Notes: generated by a model not told the origin, from the sequence alone. Positions 19,256-29,985 are shown, counted from the first letter of the stretch. The stretch is 64,000 nt of DNA from Cyanobacterium stanieri PCC 7202 (GCA_000317655.1 CP003940.1:2241547-2305546), one strand, 5' to 3'. Translations and numbers: made by a program.

Positions 19256-20542
19256 ATGAATAACTCTCCAGCTTACCAGCAACATTTATTAATGGAAAAT
19301 AATTTATTATCGGTACCATCAGGCTTATTAAAAGTAGATTCTTTGGAATTATCACATCAAGAAGATATATCTTTGCTACAAAAACTTTACAGGGCGGTTT
19401 CTAGTTGTCAATCGGATATATGGTTTTCCCTTGTGCTACCTACTTATCAAGAGGCAGATAACATTGAAATGATTGTTATGAAAATCTGCCAAGTTTTGGA
19501 TACGGCTATTCCTTGCCGTTATGAAATAATTATAGTTGATGATGATAGCCCCGATCGCACCTGGGAAAAAGCATTAAAATTAAGTATAGACTATCCCCAA
19601 ATCAGAGTGATGCGCCGCCAAAAAGAGCGCTCTTTATCTACCGCTGTCATCAGAGGATGGCAAAAAGCAAGGGGGGAAATTTTGGGAGTCATTGATGCGG
19701 ATTTACAACATCCTCCCCAAATTTTGCTCGAACTTTTGGGATGTATTTGTGATGAGGCTGATTTAGCGGTAGCTAGTCGCAATGCTAAAGATGGTGGTGT
19801 TAGTGATTGGAGTTTTATTCGTCGTTGTTTATCTCGGGGCGCTCAAATATTGGGTTTGTTGATATTACCTAATACCATTGGCAAAGTATCTGATCCCATG
19901 AGTGGTTACTTTGTACTAAAGCGAAAGGCGATCGCCAATTGTGTATTATCCCCAGTGGGCTACAAAATTTTAATCGAAGTGATTGCCCGAGGTCATTTTC
20001 GTAATATATCCGAAGTGGGCTATGTTTTCCAAGAAAGAATAGAAGGAGAAAGTAAGGTTACATGGAAACAATACCGAGACTATATCCATCACCTATTAAG
20101 ACTAAGACTCGCCCTATGGCCTTTTAATCGTTTTATTCGTTTTGGTATTGTCGGTTTTTCGGGGGTATTTGTAGATATGACCATATTATATCTACTGAGT
20201 GATTCGGCTACCCTACAATGGAATCTCACCCTGAGTAAAATCATAGCGGCAGAGGTTGCTATCATTAACAATTTTATCTGGAATGACCGTTGGACTTTTA
20301 AGGATTTTTCCCAACTACAAAAAGGAAGGTTTTACATCCTCAAAAGATTTTTGAAATTTAATCTTATTTGTTTGGCAGGGTTATTTATCAATGTGGTTAT
20401 TCTCAATCTCATCGTTAATTTTCTGATTCCTAACCCTTATATTGCCAACTTAATGGCGATCGCCATTACCACCCTTTGGAATTTTTGGCTAAACTACAAA
20501 TTAAATTGGGGTAATGGTAGTAAAACCAAACCACACCCATAA
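19256..20542 (+). CDS. GT2 glycosyltransferase fused to a GtrA membrane domain
   Basis: Predicted polyprenyl-phosphate sugar transferase (dolichol-phosphate mannose synthase-like) that loads a sugar onto a lipid carrier. The catalytic part has LPTYQEADNIE, VDDDSPDRTW and DADLQHPP (DXD region). The C-terminal part from about residue 300 has four hydrophobic helices of the GtrA flippase family (FGIVGFSGVFVD... and NNFIWNDRWTF). ATG 19256 (MNNSPAYQQ) was chosen. An upstream in-frame extension from 19139 adds 39 residues that look like untranslated AT-rich sequence. A role in cell-surface glycan is inferred. Confidence 0.85.
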   Translation: MNNSPAYQQHLLMENNLLSVPSGLLKVDSLELSHQEDISLLQKLYRAVSSCQSDIWFSLVLPTYQEADNIEMIVMKICQVLDTAIPCRYEIIIVDDDSPDRTWEKALKLSIDYPQIRVMRRQKERSLSTAVIRGWQKARGEILGVIDADLQHPPQILLELLGCICDEADLAVASRNAKDGGVSDWSFIRRCLSRGAQILGLLILPNTIGKVSDPMSGYFVLKRKAIANCVLSPVGYKILIEVIARGHFRNISEVGYVFQERIEGESKVTWKQYRDYIHHLLRLRLALWPFNRFIRFGIVGFSGVFVDMTILYLLSDSATLQWNLTLSKIIAAEVAIINNFIWNDRWTFKDFSQLQKGRFYILKRFLKFNLICLAGLFINVVILNLIVNFLIPNPYIANLMAIAITTLWNFWLNYKLNWGNGSKTKPHP

Positions 20543-21736
20543 CTACTCAGCCTGATGATTTTCATCTTTTTGATGATGTAAAGGAGAAGAAGGATAAATA
20601 GGATTTTCAATGGTAGAGGGTTGCCAATGGGTAGGAATAGCGGGGCGAGAAGGTTTTAAGCCCTGTAAAACTTCCTGTAAATTTAAAGACTCCAAAGGTT
20701 TTGACTCTCTTAATTTATGCCATACCGAGCGAGACATAAGCAGATTTTGCTCTATTCTTTCCGCCCCAATTTTTTCCAGATATTCTTCCCTTTCTGGTTG
20801 AAAATCCGCTGAAGATAATAACAAAGATTGCTCAGGAAATTTTTGAATTACTGAAGCCATTTGAGTCAAGAGTTTTGGATATAACCATGTATAGGCAGGA
20901 TGCACCGTTAAATCAGCTTGATGGGGTTTCGCACCATTTTGGGAGATAGTTAACTGAAAATAACCAATGGCAGCTTTTCTCTGGGGCTCAAAAACATAAG
21001 CCCTCACCGTCTCTTCCTTACTCCATAAAGACTTAATCGCTTCAGAAACATAGTTAAAAAAGCTCGTTTTGAAATCCTCCACATGAAGATCAAAAACCTG
21101 TCTAATGGTAGGGGGTAAAGAAACACAATCTAACTGATAGAGTAACCGAGAATCAGCATTACTCACAGGCAAAAGGTTGGGTAAACTCGGCTCTTGTTCT
21201 CCTAATTTTGTTAAAATTTCTGGACTACATTCCCAATTAGTCATTTGGGCAAGGGGTTGAAAACCATTTTCTCGATATAATCCGAGGGTACTTTTTTCAT
21301 TGATATTCACCTCTAGTATCCATGTTCTTGCTTCCCAAATTTTCTCGAAACAATAACGTAATAATTGAGAGCCAATGCTACAGTTACCGATTAGTAAATG
21401 ACTCAAAGATGTATTATAATTGATTAACACCAGTTCCACCTTCCAAGTACTACGATTTTGATTGAAAGGTGCCACTTGAATTAAGCCCTGAATTTGTCCA
21501 TCTTTTTCTGCCACATAGACATAAAAGTCTCGATTCCAACTCGAGGGCAACATTTTGGCAACCTGCAACAACCCATAACAACTTTGGTATTTTTGTACTT
21601 GTTCTAAGAGAGAAACAAAACGATAGTTATTTTCTAATGATAGTCTTTCTTGGAGCAAAGAGGCGATCGCACTTAGATCTCGATACTGTACCCCTCGAAT
21701 CTTTAAACTGGATTTAGGTAATGTAGATGTATTCAT
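20543..21736 (-). CDS. GNAT-family N-acetyltransferase-like protein
   Basis: Probable acyl-CoA-dependent acetyltransferase, substrate unknown. The N-terminal half (from IRGVQYRDLSAIASLLQERL to about residue 165) has GNAT features, including a region with IGSQLLRYCFEKIWEARTWILEVN and YRENGFQP. The C-terminal half looks like a second, more diverged GNAT-like domain. ATG 21736 (MNTSTLPKSS) is preferred over the upstream in-frame codon at 21778. It is convergent with the glycosyltransferase gene, with no gap. Confidence 0.65.
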   Translation of the reverse strand: MNTSTLPKSSLKIRGVQYRDLSAIASLLQERLSLENNYRFVSLLEQVQKYQSCYGLLQVAKMLPSSWNRDFYVYVAEKDGQIQGLIQVAPFNQNRSTWKVELVLINYNTSLSHLLIGNCSIGSQLLRYCFEKIWEARTWILEVNINEKSTLGLYRENGFQPLAQMTNWECSPEILTKLGEQEPSLPNLLPVSNADSRLLYQLDCVSLPPTIRQVFDLHVEDFKTSFFNYVSEAIKSLWSKEETVRAYVFEPQRKAAIGYFQLTISQNGAKPHQADLTVHPAYTWLYPKLLTQMASVIQKFPEQSLLLSSADFQPEREEYLEKIGAERIEQNLLMSRSVWHKLRESKPLESLNLQEVLQGLKPSRPAIPTHWQPSTIENPIYPSSPLHHQKDENHQAE

Positions 21737-22081
21737 AATATTATTTTTAGTTACTATATATTTGCTACTTAAAATCAACAGTGATCAAAATTAAAACTGC
21801 CTCACCGCTAAATGTTTTAATCAATCACTGAATAAGCTATTAGATACTAGCTTAACAGTTAATTATTGAGATCTTGTCCCTTGAAACTAATCTTTATCCC
21901 AAAAATTAAAAATAACACCCCATGATATTTTGTTTTTGTGTTGTACCCCAAACCTAAATTCCATTTAAGTCCTTAACATAACTATGCCTTTTCAAATTTT
22001 TTTCAACTAAAAAGATCACTTTTTGAAAATCAAGACTAAAATTAAACATTAAAATAAATATTTTTCAGGGAGGTTATGCCG
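21737..22081. other. Divergent intergenic region, no gene seen
   Basis: About 345 AT-rich bases between the GNAT gene and the small coiled-coil gene. A strong ribosome-binding site lies at its right end (AGGGAGG, 22067-22073). Nothing else can be supported. Confidence 0.35.
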
Positions 22082-22480
22082 ATGAATAACATCAAACCCT
22101 TTAACAAAAACCAATCTTCAACCAATGTCATTGACATAGTCTCACTCGAACGACAGGAAAAAGAAGCGAAAAAAAATCTTAAAAAATATTGCCTTTATCG
22201 TAGCCTAGAAAATATTTTCAAAATAGGTATCAACGTAAGTATTATTTCCCTCTCCATTACCAGCGTCCAGAGACTAATACCCTATAATGAGATTCAGCAA
22301 CATCAAATCAATCAAATTCAAGAAGAAATTAATAAAGTTTCTCCCAGAGTAGAAAGACTAGAAGAAAATTTCGGAGCAACATTCGATCCTCGATTGACAA
22401 AAAGAGTCATGAAAGAAAATACTTATAAAGTCGATCCAACCCTAAGACCTATTTTTTTCACCGAAACACAACAACCCTAA
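22082..22480 (+). CDS. Small protein with membrane helix and coiled coil
   Basis: Unrecognised 132-residue protein. It has a charged N terminus, a hydrophobic segment at about 46-66 (IFKIGINVSIISLSITSVQRL), then a short coiled coil (QINQIQEEINKVSPRVERLEENF) and a Pro/Thr-rich tail. Its shape fits a small membrane-tethered scaffold of a type common in cyanobacteria. The start at 22082 lies 8 bases after AGGGAGG. The ATG at 22076 is only 2 bases from it and is less likely. Confidence 0.6.
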   Translation: MNNIKPFNKNQSSTNVIDIVSLERQEKEAKKNLKKYCLYRSLENIFKIGINVSIISLSITSVQRLIPYNEIQQHQINQIQEEINKVSPRVERLEENFGATFDPRLTKRVMKENTYKVDPTLRPIFFTETQQP

Positions 22481-22485
22481 AAAAA

Positions 22486-22500
22486 GGGGTTATTAACCCC
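22486..22500. terminator. Short hairpin between convergent small genes
   Basis: GGGGTTATTAACCCC forms a compact stem just after the stop of the 22082 gene and before the minus-strand small gene. It could end transcription from one or both sides, although there is no long T run. Confidence 0.35.
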
Positions 22501-22515
22501 CCATCTTAGTTGATA

Positions 22516-22662
22516 TTACGCTTTCTTTTCCTGCGTGTAGGGCATACATTCAAAAGGTTGCACTCCTATTTCAGGAACCTCATTTTCCTGAGCGCTAAAA
22601 ATTCTGGCAAAACCTTCTGTTAAATAACTGGTCATTGCTTCTAACATTTTGAGAATTTGCAT
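22516..22662 (-). CDS. 48-residue small protein with strong ribosome-binding site
   Basis: A short frame with a near-perfect Shine-Dalgarno sequence (TAGGAGGG) 8 bases before its ATG. The product starts MQILKMLEAMTSYLTEGFAR, continues RIFSAQENEVPEIGVQPFE and ends in a charged tail. The first half is amphipathic. The tail motif (P-x-x-GVQPFE) resembles short conserved cyanobacterial proteins of unknown role that I recall but cannot name with certainty. The strong translation signal supports a real gene. Confidence 0.7.
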   Translation of the reverse strand: MQILKMLEAMTSYLTEGFARIFSAQENEVPEIGVQPFECMPYTQEKKA

Positions 22663-22851
22663 AGGATGATCCCTCCTAAGTTCATATATAAGGGGTTCGG
22701 GATGAGTATCATTCTTTCCCTATTCCTTATACTTTTATTATTAGTGATCATGGTGCAATTATGAGACCTTTGTAATATTTATTTGGGATTATTCGCATTA
22801 CTTCATGAATCACATTTTCAGTAACTTCCATCTCATTCTCTAGTTCAAATT

Positions 22852-23817
22852 ATGACTAACAAAATAGCGATTATTGGCGCAGGTATTTCAGGATTAACTT
22901 TAGCAACCACACTTCAGGAAAAGGGCATCGATGCTCAAGTTTTTGATAAGGGGCGCGGGGTAGGTGGCAGAATGTCCAGTCGTCGCACCGACTGGGGTTA
23001 TATTGATCATGGAACCCAGTATTTTAGCCTTAGTAATAATCAATTAAAGGAATTTATTAAAATCTACGGTGATGTATTAAAACCTTGGCAGGGAAAATTT
23101 GCCAGTTGGGAAAATGGTGTTTTTGAGAAAGACGATTCTCCCAAAATCAAATATGTTCCAGATAAAGCAATGAATAATTTGTGTAAATTTTTGGGAGGGG
23201 ATATTACTGTAAAGCTCAAAACGAGAATTTGTTCGATAGTTAAGGTTGATGATAGTTGGACTTTGAGGGATGAACAAAATCACTGTTATGGCGATTTTGA
23301 TGGAGTAATAATTACCGCCCCTCCTTATCAAACCGCTAATTTGTTGCCTGATGATTGCCTTTTTAAGGCAGAAATTGCTCAGATAAAAATGTTTCCCTGT
23401 TTTTCATTAATGGTCATTCCCGAGACAAAAATTAATTTACCTTTTACGGGGGTTAAGTTTAAGCATCCTATACTGGGGTGGATTAGTGATAATGATACTA
23501 AACCCCATCGTGGTGATGGTGGTGCCATCGTTATTCAGTCTAATTTTACCTATGCTATGGCACATTTAGGAGATGATAGAGAAGCCATCGCAGGGGAGTT
23601 GTTGAGGGCAACGGAGCAGGTTTTAAATGTCAGGTTTTCTTCATTTAAATATTATTCTCTCCATTTGTGGCGTTATGCCCTTCCCCAACAATCTAGTGAT
23701 AAAGGTTATTTTTATGATCCTCAGACGGGTTTGGGAGTATGTGGGGATTGGTGCTTATCTGGTAAAGTCGAAGGGGCTTTTCTTAGTGCAAGGGCGATCG
23801 CCCTTAAGATAAACTAA
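22852..23817 (+). CDS. FAD-dependent amine-oxidase-like oxidoreductase
   Basis: Predicted flavoprotein related to renalase and other NAD(P)/FAD-dependent oxidoreductases; substrate unknown. The N terminus has the dinucleotide motif IAIIGAGISGLTLA, followed by FDKGRGVGGRMSSRR, the GRM motif of this family. A C-terminal FAD-contacting segment GVCGDWCLSGKVEGAFLSA closes the protein. At 321 residues it is complete. Neighbours do not suggest a pathway. Confidence 0.8.
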   Translation: MTNKIAIIGAGISGLTLATTLQEKGIDAQVFDKGRGVGGRMSSRRTDWGYIDHGTQYFSLSNNQLKEFIKIYGDVLKPWQGKFASWENGVFEKDDSPKIKYVPDKAMNNLCKFLGGDITVKLKTRICSIVKVDDSWTLRDEQNHCYGDFDGVIITAPPYQTANLLPDDCLFKAEIAQIKMFPCFSLMVIPETKINLPFTGVKFKHPILGWISDNDTKPHRGDGGAIVIQSNFTYAMAHLGDDREAIAGELLRATEQVLNVRFSSFKYYSLHLWRYALPQQSSDKGYFYDPQTGLGVCGDWCLSGKVEGAFLSARAIALKIN

Positions 23818-23877
23818 AGATAACACCTTAATATCACTTTAACTTTTACCTGTTATTAATGGTGTAGGGGTAAAATA

Positions 23878-24582
23878 TTGGAGCATAAAAAAGTGGTATC
23901 ATTACAACAACAAATAGCATTATCAGAACAAATCAAAGTAGGAGATAACATCAGGCTACAAAAAAAAACTAGCCAAGTAGCCCAAGATGTCCTCAGAATG
24001 GGAGCATTAGTAGAAGAATCATGCCGCTACAGCCATCGAGCCTTATTTGATCAAGACCTAGAAGCTGCGGAAAAAATAGTCATTCAAGACCAAGAAATAG
24101 ATAAATACTATCGGCAAATTGAGCTAGATTGTTCCAATATTCTCACCCAACAAAGCCCCTCTCCCCAAAATTTACGCATTCTCAGTGCTTTTATGCAGTT
24201 AGTCAGGGATTTAGAGCGCATCGGTGACTATGCCCAAGATTTAGGAGAAATATCCCAAAAACTAATTCTTTACCCCCCCCATCCTTGCATGAAAGAAATA
24301 GCCACCATGTCCCAACAAGCCCAACTCATGCTCGCCAAAAGTATCGTTGCCCTCACCGAATTAGATGCCGATGCAGGGGAAAAAATTAAATTTCTCGACG
24401 ATACCATTGATGATGCTTACGATCACCTCTACGCCCGATTAGCCTATCAGGAAAATGTTCCGGGTATTGTTGAACCCATTGTTTTGCTAATCCTCGTCAT
24501 ACGCTACCTCGAAAGAATGGCAGACCATGCCACCAATATAGCTCAAAGGGTTTCCTTCATCGTTAATGGTTATCGTAATTAG
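23878..24582 (+). CDS. phoU: PhoU-family phosphate regulator
   Basis: Helical regulator that links phosphate uptake to two-component signalling. The 234 residues form two PhoU three-helix repeats with acidic metal-binding patches (E/D-x-x-x-D in LERIGDYAQDLGE and LERMADHATNIAQRV). The start is uncertain: TTG 23878 follows GTAGGGG by 6 bases and gives MEHKKVVSLQ, while GTG 23893 is an alternative. No pst genes lie nearby, so it is an orphan copy. It precedes the str operon promoter. Confidence 0.82.
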   Translation: MEHKKVVSLQQQIALSEQIKVGDNIRLQKKTSQVAQDVLRMGALVEESCRYSHRALFDQDLEAAEKIVIQDQEIDKYYRQIELDCSNILTQQSPSPQNLRILSAFMQLVRDLERIGDYAQDLGEISQKLILYPPHPCMKEIATMSQQAQLMLAKSIVALTELDADAGEKIKFLDDTIDDAYDHLYARLAYQENVPGIVEPIVLLILVIRYLERMADHATNIAQRVSFIVNGYRN

Positions 24583-24655
24583 GCTTTTATTAATTATCCA
24601 GGTTATCAAGGTAGGCAAAAGGCAAGAGATACAAAACAATAAGAAAATCAAGCAA

Positions 24656-24685
24656 TTGACAAAACGAGAAAAAGTGGGGTATGAT
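24656..24685 (+). promoter_or_regulatory. Sigma-70-type promoter for the str operon
   Basis: TTGACA at 24656-24661 and TATGAT at 24680-24685 with an 18-base spacer, about 80 bases before the rpsL start. This is the best promoter match noticed in the window. Confidence 0.6.
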
Positions 24686-24763
24686 CAGAGATTGTCACTA
24701 GAAATTATCCTAGGGCGAACTATATTTATATATACATAAAATAGTGTATAAAAAGCATACCTC

Positions 24764-25138
24764 ATGCCAACTATTCAACAATTAATTCGGAGTGAAAGAT
24801 CCTCCATCCAGAAAAAAACAAAATCTCCAGCATTAAAAGAATGTCCTCAGCGTCGTGGTGTTTGTACTAGGGTATATACCACCACCCCTAAAAAACCTAA
24901 CTCTGCTCTTAGAAAAGTAGCAAGGGTTCGTTTAACCTCTGGGTTTGAAGTTACCGCTTACATTCCTGGGATTGGTCACAACCTCCAAGAACACTCTGTA
25001 GTATTGATCAGAGGTGGAAGGGTAAAAGATTTACCTGGAGTAAGATACCACATCGTTAGAGGAACACTGGATGCTACTGGTGTAAAAGACAGAAAACAAG
25101 GACGCTCTAAATACGGAGCAAAACGTCCTAAAGCATAA
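24764..25138 (+). CDS. rpsL: 30S ribosomal protein S12
   Basis: Decoding-centre protein of the small subunit and site of streptomycin-resistance mutations. The 124 residues include the conserved [18 protein letters not shown] and the [10 protein letters not shown] stretch. The lysine in the PKKPNSA loop is the wild-type, streptomycin-sensitive form as far as can be judged. First gene of the str operon. Confidence 0.97.
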   Translation: MPTIQQLIRSERSSIQKKTKSPALKECPQRRGVCTRVYTTTPKKPNSALRKVARVRLTSGFEVTAYIPGIGHNLQEHSVVLIRGGRVKDLPGVRYHIVRGTLDATGVKDRKQGRSKYGAKRPKA

Positions 25139-25167
25139 ATGAAGTAAATAAATTTTAGGATATAGAA

Positions 25168-25638
25168 ATGTCTCGTAGAAGTAAAGCTAAAGTGGTGGAC
25201 GTTCCACCCGATGCAGTATATAACAGTCGTTTAGTCAGCATGACTATTCGTCGCATCATGAAAGATGGCAAAAAATCTTTAGCCGCTAGAATTCTTTATG
25301 ATGCCATGGCCATTATCGGCGAAAGAACTGGTGCTGATCCCATGGAAACCTTTGAACAAGCCATTAAAAACTTAACTCCCTTAGTGGAAGTTAAAGCTAG
25401 AAGGGTAGGTGGTGCAACTTACCAAGTACCCATGGAAGTAAGACCTTCTCGTGGTAGCAGTCTCGCCCTTCGCTGGTTGATTCAGTTCTCCCGCAAAAGA
25501 AGCGGTAGAACTATGTCCATGAAACTCGCTAATGAAATCATGGATGCAGCCAATGAGACTGGTGGCGCTATCAAGAAAAGAGAAGAAACTCATAAAATGG
25601 CAGAAGCAAACAAAGCATTTGCTCATTACAGATACTAA
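25168..25638 (+). CDS. rpsG: 30S ribosomal protein S7
   Basis: Primary binder of the 3' domain of 16S rRNA. The 156-residue product has the family start SRRSKAK, then [11 protein letters not shown] and [10 protein letters not shown], and ends HYRY, the usual bacterial length. It lies 29 bases after rpsL. Confidence 0.97.
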   Translation: MSRRSKAKVVDVPPDAVYNSRLVSMTIRRIMKDGKKSLAARILYDAMAIIGERTGADPMETFEQAIKNLTPLVEVKARRVGGATYQVPMEVRPSRGSSLALRWLIQFSRKRSGRTMSMKLANEIMDAANETGGAIKKREETHKMAEANKAFAHYRY

Positions 25639-25782
25639 ATACAATTAATTGATTACTTTTGGCGACATAATCGATTTTATTGCTAAAAAATAAAAAGTTA
25701 TGTTAAGAAAAGTGTAAAATTGTAAATAGTTTTTATTCAAGCTAAAAAATTCTAGTGCAGATTTCGACCATAGGAGGTAACT

Positions 25783-27858
25783 GTGACCCGTTCCATTCCC
25801 CTTGAAAAAGTGCGTAATATAGGTATTGCTGCCCATATTGATGCGGGAAAAACAACTACAACAGAAAGAATATTATTCTATTCCGGGATAGTTCACAAAA
25901 TCGGGGAAGTTCATGATGGCAATGCCGTTACGGACTGGATGGAACAAGAACGGGAAAGAGGTATTACTATTACCGCAGCGGCGATCAGCACCGACTGGTT
26001 AGGGCATCATATCAATATTATTGATACCCCCGGTCACGTGGATTTTACCATCGAAGTAGAACGCTCTATGCGGGTACTAGATGGAGTAATTGCGGTGTTT
26101 TGCTCTGTGGGTGGGGTTCAGCCCCAGTCGGAGACGGTTTGGCGTCAGGCTAATCGTTATCATGTACCTCGTATTGCTTTTGTCAATAAGATGGATCGCA
26201 CAGGAGCCAACTTTTTCCGTGTTTACGAACAGGTAAAGGAAAGACTCCAAGCCCCTGCGGTGGCGATTCAAATTCCCATCGGTAGTGAAGATCAATTTTC
26301 TGGCATCGTGGATTTGGTCAGAATGAAGGCTAAAATCTACGAGGATGATTTGGGTCAACAAATCAAGGAAGTTGATATTCCTGATGAGGTGGCAGAATTA
26401 GCACAGGAATATCGGGGTTACCTCATAGAGGCGATCGCCGAATCTAACGAATCCTTACTAGAAAAATATTTAGCCGAAGAGGAAATCACTGAAGCAGAAA
26501 TAAAACAGGCTATTCGTCAAGGTACCCTCAAAGGTACTTTAATGCCTATGCTTTGTGGTTCCGCCTTCAAGAATAAAGGAGTTCAACTTTTACTAGATGC
26601 AGTGGTGGACTACCTTCCTGCCCCCAACGAAGTACCCGCCATCAAAGGTATTTTACCCGATGGAGAAGACGGAGAGCGTCATGCAGGGGATGAGGAACCC
26701 TTTTCTGCCCTTGCCTTTAAAATCGCTTCCGATCCTTTTGGTCGATTAACCTTCCTCAGAATATACTCTGGTGTCCTCAAAAAAGGTAGCTATGTTTACA
26801 ACTCTACCAAGAACATCAAAGAACGTATCTCTCGGTTAATCATTCTCAAATCCAATGACAGGATCGAGGTAGAAGAATTGAGGGCAGGGGATTTAGGAGC
26901 GGCGATCGGCTTGAAAAATACCACCACAGGTGATACACTATGTGATGATAGTGAGCCGATTATTCTCGAATCTCTCTATGTACCTGAGCCTGTAATCTCA
27001 GTGGCGGTAGAACCTAAAACTCAGCAGGACATGGATAAATTATCCAAAGCCTTGCAATCCCTTTCTGATGAAGATCCCACCTTCAAAGTTAGTATTAACC
27101 CCGAAACTAACCAAACGGTAATCGCAGGAATGGGTGAGTTACATTTAGAAATTCTGGTGGATCGGATGTTACGGGAATTTAAGGTAGGTGCTAATGTGGG
27201 ACAACCCCAAGTAGCTTACCGAGAAACGATCCGTAAAACCGTACAAACAGAGGGCAAATTTGTTCGTCAAAGCGGAGGTAAAGGGCAATACGGTCACGTG
27301 GTGATCGAGGTGGAACCCGGAGAAGAAGGAAGTGGCTTTGAATTTGTTTCCAAGATTACTGGGGGAGCAATTCCTAAAGAATATATTCCTTCTGTGCAAC
27401 AGGGTATTAAAGAAGCCTGTGAATCTGGTATCATAGCTGGTTATCCTCTCATTGATGTAAAAGTCACTTTGATTGATGGTTCTTATCATGATGTGGATTC
27501 TTCCGAAATGGCGTTCAAAATTGCCGGGTCGATCGCAATTAGAGACGCAGTGAAGAAAGCTCAACCTGTTTTGTTAGAACCCATGATGAAAGTTGAGGTA
27601 GAAGTACCCGACAATTATGTCGGTGATATTATCGGGGATCTCAATTCTCGTCGAGGCATAATCGAAGGCATGGAAACCGAAAGCGCATTGGCGAAAGTCT
27701 CAGCTAAAGTTCCCCTAGAAACAATGTTCGGTTATGCTACAGATATTCGTTCTAAGACCCAAGGACGTGGTATATTTAGCATGGAATTCAGCAAATATGC
27801 TGAAGTTCCCGAAAATGTAGCTCAAGGTATAATTACCAAAAATACAGGAAACGTATAA
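25783..27858 (+). CDS. fusA: Elongation factor G
   Basis: GTPase that drives translocation on the ribosome. The 691 residues show the G1 loop [27 protein letters not shown] and the domain IV/V signatures ([18 protein letters not shown]). Translation starts at GTG, preceded by a very good Shine-Dalgarno site (AGGAGGT, 25772-25778). A gap of 144 bases separates it from rpsG. Confidence 0.97.
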   Translation: MTRSIPLEKVRNIGIAAHIDAGKTTTTERILFYSGIVHKIGEVHDGNAVTDWMEQERERGITITAAAISTDWLGHHINIIDTPGHVDFTIEVERSMRVLDGVIAVFCSVGGVQPQSETVWRQANRYHVPRIAFVNKMDRTGANFFRVYEQVKERLQAPAVAIQIPIGSEDQFSGIVDLVRMKAKIYEDDLGQQIKEVDIPDEVAELAQEYRGYLIEAIAESNESLLEKYLAEEEITEAEIKQAIRQGTLKGTLMPMLCGSAFKNKGVQLLLDAVVDYLPAPNEVPAIKGILPDGEDGERHAGDEEPFSALAFKIASDPFGRLTFLRIYSGVLKKGSYVYNSTKNIKERISRLIILKSNDRIEVEELRAGDLGAAIGLKNTTTGDTLCDDSEPIILESLYVPEPVISVAVEPKTQQDMDKLSKALQSLSDEDPTFKVSINPETNQTVIAGMGELHLEILVDRMLREFKVGANVGQPQVAYRETIRKTVQTEGKFVRQSGGKGQYGHVVIEVEPGEEGSGFEFVSKITGGAIPKEYIPSVQQGIKEACESGIIAGYPLIDVKVTLIDGSYHDVDSSEMAFKIAGSIAIRDAVKKAQPVLLEPMMKVEVEVPDNYVGDIIGDLNSRRGIIEGMETESALAKVSAKVPLETMFGYATDIRSKTQGRGIFSMEFSKYAEVPENVAQGIITKNTGNV

Positions 27859-27891
27859 ATTTATTAATTAAATTAGGAAAAGACACAAAAA

Positions 27892-29121
27892 ATGGCACGG
27901 GAAAAATTTGAAAGAACGAAACCTCACGTTAATATTGGTACTATCGGTCACGTTGACCACGGTAAAACTACTTTAACCGCAGCTATCACCTTAACTTTAT
28001 CTGCGGCTGGTCAGGCTAAAGCTCGTAAATATGATGAAATCGATGCAGCCCCTGAAGAAAAAGCACGTGGTATCACTATCAACACCGCTCACGTAGAATA
28101 CGAAACCCCCGGTCGTCACTACGCTCACGTAGACTGTCCCGGACACGCTGACTATGTTAAAAACATGATCACTGGTGCGGCTCAAATGGATGGAGCTATC
28201 TTAGTAGTATCTGCTGCTGATGGCCCTATGCCCCAAACCCGTGAACACATCCTCTTAGCTAGACAGGTTGGTGTACCTAACCTCGCTGTATTCTTAAACA
28301 AACAAGACCAAGTAGATGACGAAGAGTTATTAGAATTGGTTGAATTAGAAGTTCGTGAACTTTTAAGCGAATATGGTTTTGATGGTGACAATATTCCCAT
28401 TATTTCCGGTTCTGCTCTAAAAGCTGTAGAACAAATGACCTCTAATCCTACTACTCAAAAAGGAGAAAATGAGTGGACCGATAAAATCTGGACTCTCATG
28501 GATGAAGTAGATAGCTACATCCCCACCCCTGAGCGTGACGTTGACAAGCCTTTCTTGATGGCTGTAGAAGACGTATTCTCCATCACTGGTCGTGGTACCG
28601 TTGCCACTGGTCGTATTGAGCGTGGAAGAGTAAAAGTTGGCGAAACCGTAGAATTAGTAGGTATTCGTGATACTCGTAGCACCACCGTAACTGGTGTAGA
28701 AATGTTCCAAAAAACCTTGGACGAAGGTATGGCTGGAGACAACGTAGGTTTACTACTTCGTGGTGTTCAAAAAGAAGACATCGAGCGTGGTATGGTATTG
28801 GCAAAGCCTTCCTCCATCACTCCTCACACCAAATTTGAGGCTGAAGTATATGTACTCAAAAAAGAAGAAGGTGGTCGTCACACTCCTTTCTTCCCTGGAT
28901 ACCGTCCTCAGTTCTACGTTCGTACTACTGACGTAACTGGAACCATCAGCGACTTCACCGCTGACGATGGTAGCGCTGCTGAAATGGTAATGCCTGGCGA
29001 TCGCATCAAAATGACCGTTGAATTAATCAACCCCATTGCGATCGAGCAAGGAATGCGTTTTGCCATTCGTGAAGGTGGTCGTACCATCGGTGCTGGTGCT
29101 GTAGCCAAAATTTTACAGTAG
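27892..29121 (+). CDS. tuf: Elongation factor Tu
   Basis: Brings aminoacyl-tRNA to the ribosome. The 409-residue product has [26 protein letters not shown] and NKQDQVDD. The length (409 rather than 394) is typical of cyanobacterial and plastid EF-Tu. Codon use is strongly biased to C-ending codons compared with neighbouring genes, as expected for a very highly expressed gene. It is followed by a strong hairpin at 29137. Confidence 0.97.
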   Translation: MAREKFERTKPHVNIGTIGHVDHGKTTLTAAITLTLSAAGQAKARKYDEIDAAPEEKARGITINTAHVEYETPGRHYAHVDCPGHADYVKNMITGAAQMDGAILVVSAADGPMPQTREHILLARQVGVPNLAVFLNKQDQVDDEELLELVELEVRELLSEYGFDGDNIPIISGSALKAVEQMTSNPTTQKGENEWTDKIWTLMDEVDSYIPTPERDVDKPFLMAVEDVFSITGRGTVATGRIERGRVKVGETVELVGIRDTRSTTVTGVEMFQKTLDEGMAGDNVGLLLRGVQKEDIERGMVLAKPSSITPHTKFEAEVYVLKKEEGGRHTPFFPGYRPQFYVRTTDVTGTISDFTADDGSAAEMVMPGDRIKMTVELINPIAIEQGMRFAIREGGRTIGAGAVAKILQ

Positions 29122-29136
29122 GAAGCATTAAATAAT

Positions 29137-29183
29137 AATTGGGGCGTTACTCAGATTAAGTTCTCTGTACGCCCTAATTTTAT
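29137..29183 (+). terminator. Terminator or attenuator after tuf
   Basis: AATTGGGGCGT (29137-29147) and ACGCCCTAATT (29169-29179) pair at 10 of 11 positions around a 21-base loop and are followed by TTAT. It probably reduces read-through from tuf into rpsJ. Confidence 0.65.
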
Positions 29184-29302
29184 CCCTACTAACAAGATAA
29201 TTCAGACTGATAAAAACTTTTATACATTATCAATTCTTAATTATCAATTTTCAATTAATTAGTACCTTGAAAAATTAATCCCAGTAAATAACTACAAAAA
29301 TC

Positions 29303-29620
29303 ATGGCAACTCTACAACAACAAAAAATTCGTATTCGCCTAAAAGCATTTGATCGCCGTTTACTCGATACCTCCTGTACCAAAATCGTTGAAACAGCAAA
29401 TCGTACCAATGCTCAACCAGTAGGTCCTATCCCCCTCCCCACAAAACGTAAAATCTACTGTGTACTCAGATCTCCCCACGTTGACAAAGACTCCAGAGAA
29501 CACTTTGAAACCCGTACCCATCGCAGAGTAATTGATATTTATCAACCTTCTTCTAAAACCATCGATGCTTTGATGAAACTAGATTTACCTGCTGGGGTTG
29601 ATATTGAAGTTAAACTCTAA
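29303..29620 (+). CDS. rpsJ: 30S ribosomal protein S10
   Basis: Small-subunit protein also used in transcription antitermination with NusB. It has 105 residues with [14 protein letters not shown], a conserved GPIPLPTK loop, and the HFETRTHRR segment. It closes the str block, as in other cyanobacteria where rpsJ follows tuf. The 180-base gap contains the hairpin at 29137. Confidence 0.96.
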   Translation: MATLQQQKIRIRLKAFDRRLLDTSCTKIVETANRTNAQPVGPIPLPTKRKIYCVLRSPHVDKDSREHFETRTHRRVIDIYQPSSKTIDALMKLDLPAGVDIEVKL

Positions 29621-29687
29621 TGTTCAGAAAAGTTACTTCTTTCTAACTAATTATGGTTCATCTTCTCAAGATGACCGCAAAAAATCG

Positions 29688-29693
29688 TATAAT
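29688..29693 (+). promoter_or_regulatory. Possible -10 box for rpmI-rplT
   Basis: TATAAT lies 28 bases before the rpmI start; no convincing -35 hexamer is seen at the right distance. Independent transcription of the pair would fit the absence of infC. Confidence 0.35.
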
Positions 29694-29721
29694 AGTAAAT
29701 TGTGCTAATTTAGATAAAACC

Positions 29722-29934
29722 ATGCCTAAAGTAAAAACTAAAAAGTCTGCTGCTAAACGTTTTCGCATTACTGGAAGCGGAAAGAAAATTATGCGCCGTA
29801 AAGCCAATAAAAATCACTTATTAGAACACAAAAGCGCAGAACAAAAGCGTCGTCGTCTCAGCAACATGACTTTGGTTCATGAAAGTGATGAAAAAGAAGT
29901 GCGTTTAATGCTTCCCTACGGCACTAACAGATAG
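29722..29934 (+). CDS. rpmI: 50S ribosomal protein L35
   Basis: Small basic large-subunit protein. ATG 29722 gives the family start [20 protein letters not shown] and 70 residues, close to the usual 65. An earlier in-frame ATG at 29653 would add 23 residues foreign to the family and is rejected. It is followed 51 bases later by rplT. The infC gene that often precedes this pair is absent. Confidence 0.94.
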   Translation: MPKVKTKKSAAKRFRITGSGKKIMRRKANKNHLLEHKSAEQKRRRLSNMTLVHESDEKEVRLMLPYGTNR

Positions 29935-29985
29935 GTAACTATTTTATCCATTTAATTTTGTAATTATTAATTCAATTGTAAAGAC

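Noticed and set aside
29653-29721. Longer L35 start
   Set aside because: It adds 23 residues absent from the family and runs across a likely -10 box; ATG 29722 gives the conserved MPKVKTKKS start.
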